Source: an uncultured Collinsella sp.
GTDB taxonomy: Bacteria; Actinomycetota; Coriobacteriia; Coriobacteriales; Coriobacteriaceae
Assembly: GCA_958424475.1 (NCBI GenBank)
Contig: CATZTY010000093.1
Location: forward strand, 1 to 5,256
DNA: 5,256 nucleotides
Direction of reading: 5' to 3'
Position 1 is the first letter of the stretch; each line of letters starts with the position of its first letter. The position numbers and the translations under genes were made by a program. The notes under the pieces are model-generated. The model ran no database searches. It saw nothing but the letters and a program-made list of their open reading frames with translations, and was not told where the DNA came from. Below are positions 1 to 4,551 of the stretch, in pieces.

Positions 1-706
1 GATGCGCGATGTGCACGTCGACGTTGTTGGTGTCGCCCATGTATTCGTAGCCCAGCGCTTCGTGCGCGATGCGTTCGCGCGTGAGCACGGTCTCGGCATG
101 CGCCATAAGCAGGGCGAGGACATCGAACTCGCGGGCCGTGAGCGCGATGGGCGAGCCGCCGACCGTGACTTCGCGGCGGTCGGGATCGAGTGCGACCGAG
201 CCCACGGCGAGCGTGGCGGGGGAGGGCACGGCAGAGGTCTTGGCCGAGTCGCCGACCGGGGACATCGCAGCGGCGTTCCCGGCCGCGCCGCCCGCCATAC
301 CCACCCCGGCACCGGCGCCGCCAACGCCCGAAGCCGCCCGCACGGCTTCCGAGCGCTTCAGCGCCACGCGGATCCGTGCGAACAGCTCTTCAATCGCAAA
401 CGGCTTGGTCAGGTAATCGTCGGCGCCGGCATCGAGCCCGGCCACCTTGTCCATCACGGCATCGCGCGCGGTGACCATGATCACCGGCACATCCTTGTGC
501 TTGCGTACGCGCCGCAGGACCTCCATGCCGTTGAGCTGCGGCAGCAGTACATCGAGCAGAATCAAATCGTAGTCGCGCTCCAGTGCCAGGTCCACGGCGG
601 TGCGGCCGTCGGCGGCATGTTCCACCCGGTAGCCCTCGTGCTCCAGCTCGAGCGTCACAAAGCGGGCGATTTTCTCCTCGTCCTCTACGATCAGGATCCG
701 TGCCAT
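1..706 (-). CDS. OmpR/PhoB-family response regulator, C-terminus cut by window edge
   Basis: Cytoplasmic transcription regulator of a two-component system. It accepts a phosphate from a sensor kinase and binds DNA. The first 235 residues are visible. The receiver domain (about 1-118) has the acidic pocket E8/D9/E10, the phospho-acceptor D52 in LLDVLLP, T79 in VTA, and K101 in TKPF. The winged-helix domain starts near 166, with ALTAREFDVLALL at 188-200 and the recognition-helix stretch GDTNNVDVHIAH at 224-235. Only roughly 10-20 residues should be missing. ATG at 704-706 is chosen because it begins the canonical MARILIVEDE strand and has a G-run ribosome site (712-718) five bases upstream. The linker at about 121-165 is Ala/Gly/Pro-rich and much longer than usual for the family. 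The gene follows the DUF4342 gene after 20 bases, so the two are probably co-transcribed, and a histidine kinase gene is expected past the left edge. The family call is firm; the regulon is unknown. Confidence 0.95.
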   Translation of the reverse strand, partial: MARILIVEDEEKIARFVTLELEHEGYRVEHAADGRTAVDLALERDYDLILLDVLLPQLNGMEVLRRVRKHKDVPVIMVTARDAVMDKVAGLDAGADDYLTKPFAIEELFARIRVALKRSEAVRAASGVGGAGAGVGMAGGAAGNAAAMSPVGDSAKTSAVPSPATLAVGSVALDPDRREVTVGGSPIALTAREFDVLALLMAHAETVLTRERIAHEALGYEYMGDTNNVDVHIAH

Positions 707-711
707 ACGTG

Positions 712-718
712 CCCCCCC
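712..718 (-). promoter_or_regulatory. Poly-G ribosome binding site of the response regulator
   Basis: On the minus strand a run of seven G lies five bases before the ATG of the response regulator, inside the 20-base gap to the preceding gene. It is the only Shine-Dalgarno-like sequence available and so supports this start. A pure G homopolymer is an unusual form of the site and could in principle change length by slippage. Confidence 0.55.
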
Positions 719-726
719 GTCTGCGA

Positions 727-1269
727 TTACTTGTCGTCGTTGAGATTTTGCTTGATGTCGTCCGCGGCGTCGGCGGCGTGATTCATAAGATTGTTGATGC
801 TGCCGGGCACGTCTCCGTCGCTGTCGATACGGTAACGCATGCCAAAGAACAGGCCAATCAGCATCAGCCATATCGTGGCGCCCCAGGCAAACAGGGCGAT
901 GATGGGGATCAGGATGGGAATGTTGAGGATGATCGCATCGCGGCGCGTGGCGATAAACTTGGTGTCCAGGCTCAGGCGGAAGAGCTTTTTGAGGTACTCC
1001 CACACGCTGTCCATCTTCTTGGAGAAGTCGGTCTTTTCGCTCGACTTCTCGTAGGCTGCCTGCGCGGCGACCATCTCGGCCGAGGGCTCATCGACCGGCG
1101 CGGACTCGGTGGCGGCGTGCGCCGATGTGGTCTGCGTCTTGCCCTGCGACTCGAGCCAAATGATGGCGTCCAAAACGTTGCCGTCGGCGGCGTCGAGCGC
1201 GGCCTTGGCATCGGTGTAGCTCACGTTGCACTTGGTGCGGATGGTTTCAACTTTTTCGAGGTCGTCCAT
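727..1269 (-). CDS. UBA/TS-N-like and DUF4342 domain membrane protein
   Basis: A 180-residue protein of unknown function. Residues 1-43 look like a UBA/TS-N three-helix fold: the VETIRTKCNVSYTDAKAAL segment and DGNVLDAIIWL match the pattern seen at the start of elongation factor Ts. Residues 44-80 are a polar linker. Residues 81-148 fit DUF4342, with a basic amphipathic stretch followed by about 34 hydrophobic residues (112-145) that could form one long or two short membrane segments. The tail (149-180) is acidic and helical. ATG at 1267-1269 is preceded by AAAGGA (1276-1281) at six bases, which is a good ribosome site. It is the first gene of a unit with the response regulator. In my recollection DUF4342 genes often sit beside two-component genes in Clostridia, which suggests a membrane partner or accessory sensor, but no activity is established. 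The domain call is fairly sure; the role is inferred. Confidence 0.88.
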   Translation of the reverse strand: MDDLEKVETIRTKCNVSYTDAKAALDAADGNVLDAIIWLESQGKTQTTSAHAATESAPVDEPSAEMVAAQAAYEKSSEKTDFSKKMDSVWEYLKKLFRLSLDTKFIATRRDAIILNIPILIPIIALFAWGATIWLMLIGLFFGMRYRIDSDGDVPGSINNLMNHAADAADDIKQNLNDDK

Positions 1270-1299
1270 GACCTGTCCTTTCGTTCGATGGGCGCGACG

Positions 1300-1316
1300 C
1301 CGGGCGATTTGCCCGG
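1300..1316 (-). promoter_or_regulatory. GC hairpin in the 5' leader of the DUF4342 gene
   Basis: CCGGGC (1300-1305) and GCCCGG (1311-1316) are perfect inverted arms around a five-base loop. In the minus-strand transcript this all-GC hairpin would sit about 18 bases before the ribosome site of the DUF4342 gene. There is no following T-run, so it is not a terminator. It may only reflect high GC content. Confidence 0.3.
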
Positions 1317-1382
1317 GCGCGAGCGTTGCGTTCGGCGACCTGCGTGGCGCCGCCCCGCCCTTGGTCGAACTCTATAGTGCAG

Positions 1383-1410
1383 GTTATAGATTAAGCGATT
1401 CTTGAGCCAA
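1383..1410 (-). promoter_or_regulatory. Likely sigma-70-type promoter for the DUF4342/response-regulator unit
   Basis: Read on the minus strand, TTGGCT (1405-1410) as -35 is followed after 16 bases by TATAAC (1383-1388) as -10, which matches five of six consensus bases. It lies in a locally AT-rich patch (about 42% GC over 1381-1440, hand count) between GC-rich coding DNA. It would give a leader of roughly 105 bases before the ATG at 1269. No better match is seen between it and the gene. Confidence 0.5.
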
Positions 1411-1819
1411 GATTAATGTTGGATGAGTTTTTGCGCGGCGGTGGGGAATCATCCGGGGCGGTTTTGAATCGGGTGCTTTGGGCTATTTTGGTCTCACTGA
1501 GCAAATGACGTGCAAGCGAGATGGTCGATTCCCTGATCATCTGCTTCCGTTAATGCGCGGAGGCCGCAGACTTGGGGTAAATAAAGCCATCGGGAACAGG
1601 ATGCCTGTCATCTTTCCAAAGAAGGGAGCTCGATATTCATCGCGGTTGTTCTTGCTGGGCTTCTCTCTATCTATGTGTGTTTTCGTTTTATAGGCTGCTG
1701 GGAGAAGTTCTGCCTCCAAGATTCCGTGCATGCCATGGCTCCGTGTCTGCCATGTGGCAAGCTGCTTGTCATGGCCTCGCCGGAATTCGACTGCAAATGG
1801 CCACGGACGGATATGCAGG
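1411..1819. other. Intergenic stretch without a convincing gene
   Basis: This stretch separates the divergent DUF4342 and ATPase units. Its composition (roughly 48-53% GC in sampled lines) is closer to the ATPase than to the left-hand genes. Reading frames here lack a family match or a credible start. The two things of note are an open hydrophobic frame from about 1633 to 1836 on the plus strand, behind a good ribosome-site sequence but without a normal start codon, and a cluster of short inverted repeats at 1731-1771. No tRNA, insertion-sequence end or terminator was recognised. Confidence 0.6.
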
Positions 1820-1836
1820 TTCTTGTCGCTACGTGA
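1622..1836 (+). pseudogene. Possible remnant of a small membrane-protein gene with lost start codon
   Basis: AAGGGAG at 1622-1628 is a strong Shine-Dalgarno sequence. Five to six bases later, where a start would be expected, the codon is ATA (1633-1635). The frame then stays open for 67 codons to TGA at 1834-1836. It begins with about 20 hydrophobic residues (FIAVVLAGLLSIYVCF and on), then a Cys/Trp-rich stretch and a polar tail. There is no ATG, GTG or TTG between the preceding in-frame stop (1582-1584) and the hydrophobic segment; the first GTG lies inside it, at 1675. This could be a broken gene, a gene with a very rare start codon, or chance. No family is recognised. Confidence 0.2.
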
Positions 1837-1888
1837 GAAAAACTTGCAAAACTCGCAAATTCTTGTCATGCTGTGAGAAAAACTTGCA
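1820..1888 (+). repeat. Two-copy 29-nt direct repeat, 40-bp period, upstream of the ATPase
   Basis: Bases 1820-1848 and 1860-1888 are the same in 24 of 29 positions: an identical TTCTTGTC, a five-base variable block, then an identical GTGAGAAAAACTTGCA. The period of 40 bp is close to four DNA turns, which would put both copies on one face of the helix. Inside, the box AACTTGCA or a close variant occurs at 1841, 1850 and 1881. The second copy ends 14 bases before the preferred ATPase start, so a bound protein could cover its promoter or ribosome site. I read it as a candidate operator. The repetition is directly visible; the function is inferred. Confidence 0.6.
1845..1872 (+). promoter_or_regulatory. 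Weak candidate promoter for the ATPase
   Basis: TTGCAA (1845-1850) and CATGCT (1867-1872) with a 16-base spacer, and a TG pair at 1864-1865 in the extended -10 position, could drive the ATPase. Matches to consensus are four of six and three of six. A start near 1880 would exclude a GTG start at 1873 and favour ATG 1903. The element overlaps the direct repeats, as expected for an autoregulated gene, but the match is poor. Confidence 0.25.
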
Positions 1889-1902
1889 GATTGGGGCGTG
1901 CG

Positions 1903-3198
1903 ATGGATAAACGGATGGTTCCCAGAAATCGATATCTCGAAAAGTTGATCGCCTTTCGTGATGCGGATGTCATCAAGGTCGTAACGGGTATGCGCCGTTG
2001 CGGCAAATCGACGCTTCTGGACATGATGCGCAAACATCTGGAGGATAACGGCGTTCCATCCGAATGTCTTTTGACCTTTAAGATGGAGTCATTTGAGCTG
2101 GAGGGCGTGCGTGATTGGCGAGAGCTTTACCGTTATGTCGACGGCCTAATGCCTGCGGGCAAGAGGTGCTATCTCTTCTTCGACGAGCTTCAGGAGGTTG
2201 CCGGATGGGAGAAGGCGATTAACGCACTTCGTGTCGACCGGGACTGTGATATATACGTTACGGGTTCGAACGCTTTTCTCCTTTCGTCTGAGATTGCGAC
2301 CTTAATCTCGGGCAGGTATGTCGAGATCCGGATGCATCCGCTCACTTTTTCGGAATATGTCGACTTTCTTGGTCCGACTGACGTCACGAATAGGCTCGCT
2401 GTTTTTGGCCAGGAGGATATTGTTGCACTCGACGATCTTCTTGACCGCTATCTGATGTTTGGAGGCCTGCCGTTCCTCGCCGCCTCAAAGCTGCCAGAGC
2501 AGGAAATGAAAGACTACATCTGGAGCACGTACCAGACAATTGTCGGGCGTGACATTTTGGCTCGAGAGGCTCGACGGGGCAGGCGATCGGTGACGAGCAG
2601 GAGTGTACTCGACCGCGTCACTTCCTACTTGGCTGATAACATTTCAAACCCGACATCAATTAATAAGATCGTTGGAACGCTGGCAGAGAACGGGGTGAAA
2701 TCCTCGCACGGCGTCGTGGACACTTGTGTGTCCGCCCTTGAGGAGACTTATATCTTTTCGCACGCGCGCCGATTTGATATTAAGGGTCGGGACATTTTAA
2801 AGACCGGTGGCAAGTTCTACATTGAGGATCTGGGGCTTCGAGCCTTCTTGGATGGGTATCGCGGCAGTGACAGCGGGCGTGTTCTCGAGAATGCCGTTTA
2901 CAATCGTCTCGTCTATGACGGATACCAAGTCTTCACGGGTCATCTTCGAGATGCCGAAATCGACTTCGTTGCAATTGGCGACGGCTCGGATCGTAAGTTT
3001 ATTCAGGTCACAGAGTCGATTGACGAGGAGGCGACGCGTAAGCGCGAGCTGCGTCCATTTGAGCTCAGATCGCTCGAGAAGATTACCGGCGGTTACGAGA
3101 AGATCATCGTCGTTCGCCGGGGAAGCCATCCGACCGACATCGACGGCATCAAAATCGTTTCCGCAGTCGATTTCTTAATGGGTAGGTTTGGGGCCTAG
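1903..3198 (+). CDS. AAA_14/DUF4143 ATP-binding protein
   Basis: A 431-residue ATPase whose cellular role in this family is not settled. The N-terminal AAA domain (about 20-155) shows a Walker A loop G29-x4-G34-K35-S36, a Walker B LFFDE with D94/E95, a sensor-1 VTGSNA at 119-124, and a conserved SGR at 136-138 before EIRMHPLTFSEY. The C-terminal DUF4143 region (about 200-375) carries GRDIL at 215-219, YIEDLGLRAFL at 306-316, GRVLENAVYNRL at 325-336, and EIDFVA at 352-357 followed by FIQVT. This resembles the PD-(D/E)XK fold, although the last motif lacks the usual lysine. ATG 1903 is preferred over GTG 1873 because 1873 lies within the upstream repeat; ATG 1915 is also possible. The length is typical of the family. 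The gene stands alone, is lower in GC than its neighbours (43-57% in sampled lines against about 63% in the GluQ-RS gene), and may be transferred. Family call firm, function unknown. Confidence 0.93.
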   Translation: MDKRMVPRNRYLEKLIAFRDADVIKVVTGMRRCGKSTLLDMMRKHLEDNGVPSECLLTFKMESFELEGVRDWRELYRYVDGLMPAGKRCYLFFDELQEVAGWEKAINALRVDRDCDIYVTGSNAFLLSSEIATLISGRYVEIRMHPLTFSEYVDFLGPTDVTNRLAVFGQEDIVALDDLLDRYLMFGGLPFLAASKLPEQEMKDYIWSTYQTIVGRDILAREARRGRRSVTSRSVLDRVTSYLADNISNPTSINKIVGTLAENGVKSSHGVVDTCVSALEETYIFSHARRFDIKGRDILKTGGKFYIEDLGLRAFLDGYRGSDSGRVLENAVYNRLVYDGYQVFTGHLRDAEIDFVAIGDGSDRKFIQVTESIDEEATRKRELRPFELRSLEKITGGYEKIIVVRRGSHPTDIDGIKIVSAVDFLMGRFGA

Positions 3199-3241
3199 GG
3201 CGTTTGGAGCGCGTCTGTTTCCTATGCCTAGCGACATTTCC

Positions 3242-3332
3242 GCAGCTCGTGACGCTGCCGGCTCCTTCCTTTCCGTCAAGCGGCACCAACTCAGCTGATC
3301 CGTTGGGGACGGAGGAAAGCGGATCATTTTCG
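3242..3332 (+). promoter_or_regulatory. Structured RNA stretch with competing pairings before the terminator
   Basis: Several short inverted repeats lie between the ATPase stop and the terminator. They are GCAGC/GCTGC (3242-3246 with 3254-3258), TCCGTC/GACGGA (3272-3277 with 3308-3313), TCCGT/ACGGA (3299-3303 with 3309-3313) and TGATCCG/CGGATCA (3296-3302 with 3320-3326). The last three share bases and cannot all form together, as in leaders that switch folds. GCGGC at 3280-3284 could also pair with the left arm of the terminator. It matches no riboswitch or T-box class that I recognise. It could be the 3' end of the ATPase message, a small RNA, or a leader controlling the next gene. Confidence 0.3.
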
Positions 3333-3375
3333 GTGCGCCGCAGGTGATACGAATCCTGCGGCGCGCTGTTTTTTT
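3333..3375 (+). terminator. Strong rho-independent terminator
   Basis: A 12-bp stem with one G-U pair is formed by GTGCGCCGCAGG (3333-3344) and CCTGCGGCGCGC (3355-3366) around a ten-base loop. It is followed by TG and seven T (3369-3375). The inner ten pairs are perfect. The T-run is only on this side, so it acts on plus-strand transcripts. It lies 134 bases past the ATPase stop and 110 bases before the next gene, and so ends the ATPase transcript or acts as an attenuator for the small membrane gene. Confidence 0.92.
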
Positions 3376-3485
3376 GCGCGGGGGCTTTCAGCTGTGTCCG
3401 CACGGCATGTGACACTTACCCTGCCGCTTCACTCTGCCGCGGCGGTATGTACCCGAGCAGCGACCCTCTAAGGAGTTCGATACCA

Positions 3486-3725
3486 ATGAGTGACAACACC
3501 AAGCATCTCGCAAAGAAGTGCGTCAAGGACGCGGGGCCGTGCCTCGCGCTGTGCCTTGCCGGCGCAGCGGTCGCGCTGCTGGCTGTTCTGAGGCCATTCG
3601 ACGCGCTCCGAAGCGCCAGTTCTCTGCACGTTTGTATGGCCCTTGCCGGCGCCATGATGACCGGCGGTGTGCTCGATCTGGTTTTTTGGGTGCTTGACCC
3701 GTTTGGATGGAAGAACGAGGGGTAA
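3486..3725 (+). CDS. Small two-helix membrane protein, function unknown
   Basis: A 79-residue protein that I do not recognise. It has a short charged start (MSDNTKHLAKKCVKD), a first hydrophobic segment at about residues 17-36, a basic/polar turn (RPFDALRSAS), a second hydrophobic segment at about 46-70, and a short tail FGWKNEG. It is therefore probably an integral membrane hairpin. The positive residues before helix one suggest an N-in, C-in arrangement. ATG 3486 is chosen because AAGGAG at 3470-3475 lies ten bases upstream; an earlier in-frame start at 3447 has no such site. It follows a strong terminator by 110 bases, so it needs its own promoter, or read-through; no clear promoter is seen. 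The metallophosphoesterase gene begins 85 bases downstream on the same strand and may be co-transcribed. Confidence 0.75.
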   Translation: MSDNTKHLAKKCVKDAGPCLALCLAGAAVALLAVLRPFDALRSASSLHVCMALAGAMMTGGVLDLVFWVLDPFGWKNEG

Positions 3726-3810
3726 GCCCTAAGGGATGGAAGGGCTGGAACGGTTGGCTTAGTGATCGTGCAGAATGCGGGCTAGCGACTTACAGGGAAG
3801 TGGTAATCCG

Positions 3811-4536
3811 ATGACGGTCTATGTGACGGGCGACATTCACGGTGGGCTCGACATGCAAAAGCTGCGCGACTGGGAGCTTGGGGATAGTCTGACGAGTGAC
3901 GACTATCTCATCGTCGCCGGTGACTTTGGCTTTCCATGGGATTTCTCTGCCGAGGAGTGCGCCGATATCGCCTGGCTGGAGTCGCGCCCCTATACGGTGC
4001 TGTTTGTCGACGGAAACCACGAGCGTTTCGATCACTGGGCGGAGCGCCCCATGGAGATGTGGCACGGCGGGTTGACGCAGCGCCTGGCGGATACCTCTCC
4101 CATACGGCGCCTGACGCGCGGCGAGGTTTTTGAGCTTGATGGCTCAACGATCTTTACCATGGGCGGCGCCACGAGCGTGGACAAAGAATACCGCATTCCG
4201 TATTCGAGCTGGTGGCCGCAGGAGCTTCCGGACGAGCGCAACTTTGATGAGGCACGGGCAAAGCTCGACAGTGTGGGCTGGAAGGTCGACTACGTGGTCA
4301 CCCACACCTGCTCCACGCGCATGCTTTCGCCCACGCTTTATCCGGCACCCGGCTGGAATTGCCCCACGGTTGATCGACTTACGGCATTTTTCGATGAGCT
4401 GGAAGACCGCTTGGATTACAAGCGCTGGTACTACGGGCATTTTCATCGGGATGCCAACCCTGCCGAGCGCCGTACCGTGCTCTACGACTGCGCCGTTCGC
4501 TTGGGCGACGAACTCCAGCCCTGGGATGTTGCGTAG
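3811..4536 (+). CDS. Calcineurin-like metallophosphoesterase
   Basis: A 241-residue cytoplasmic phosphoesterase with a two-metal site. All family motifs are present: GDIHG with D8 and H10, GDFG with D38, GNHE with N69 and H70, a later H165 in VVTHT, and GHFH with H210 and H212. These ligate the metals and support catalysis. The substrate (phosphoprotein, nucleotide or other phosphodiester) cannot be told from sequence; the nearest broad group is the YfcE/ApaH-like metallophosphatases. ATG 3811 is preferred to ATG 3775 because it starts directly at the first beta-strand (MTVYVTGDIHG) and AGGGAAG (3794-3800) lies ten bases before it. The gene sits 85 bases after the small membrane protein and converges on GluQ-RS, with 15 bases between the stop codons. 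There is no signal peptide or membrane segment. Family call firm, substrate unknown. Confidence 0.94.
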   Translation: MTVYVTGDIHGGLDMQKLRDWELGDSLTSDDYLIVAGDFGFPWDFSAEECADIAWLESRPYTVLFVDGNHERFDHWAERPMEMWHGGLTQRLADTSPIRRLTRGEVFELDGSTIFTMGGATSVDKEYRIPYSSWWPQELPDERNFDEARAKLDSVGWKVDYVVTHTCSTRMLSPTLYPAPGWNCPTVDRLTAFFDELEDRLDYKRWYYGHFHRDANPAERRTVLYDCAVRLGDELQPWDVA

Positions 4537-4551
4537 GGGCGGGGTGGCTGG

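Noticed and set aside
2..781. Long plus-strand open frame opposite the response regulator
   Set aside because: Antisense to a gene with complete receiver and winged-helix motifs; its translation is Arg/Gly/His-rich without a domain, as expected for a GC-rich shadow frame.
583..1377. Plus-strand open frame of about 264 codons across the DUF4342 gene
   Set aside because: It lies opposite a gene with a clear ribosome site, promoter and domain pattern and has no family-like features of its own.
1478..1693. Plus-strand frame of 71 codons beginning with TTG
   Set aside because: Weak start, no ribosome site, no domain; the hydrophobic frame in another phase (1633-1836) has the better ribosome site.
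1820..1888. Repeat pair as a CRISPR fragment
   Set aside because: Only two copies, an 11-base interval and internal mismatches; no cas genes nearby.
1537..2037. Minus-strand open frame of about 166 codons across the ATPase start
   Set aside because: It covers the ATPase N-terminus including Walker A on the other strand, has no ribosome site that I can see, and no recognisable domain. The part outside the ATPase remains uncertain.
3242..3375. T-box or known riboswitch
   Set aside because: The conserved T-box sequence is absent, the downstream gene is not an amino-acid gene, and no known aptamer core was recognised.
3725..3746. Inverted repeat AGCCCT/AGGGCT after the small membrane gene as a terminator
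   Set aside because: Only six base pairs with a ten-base loop and no T-run on either side.
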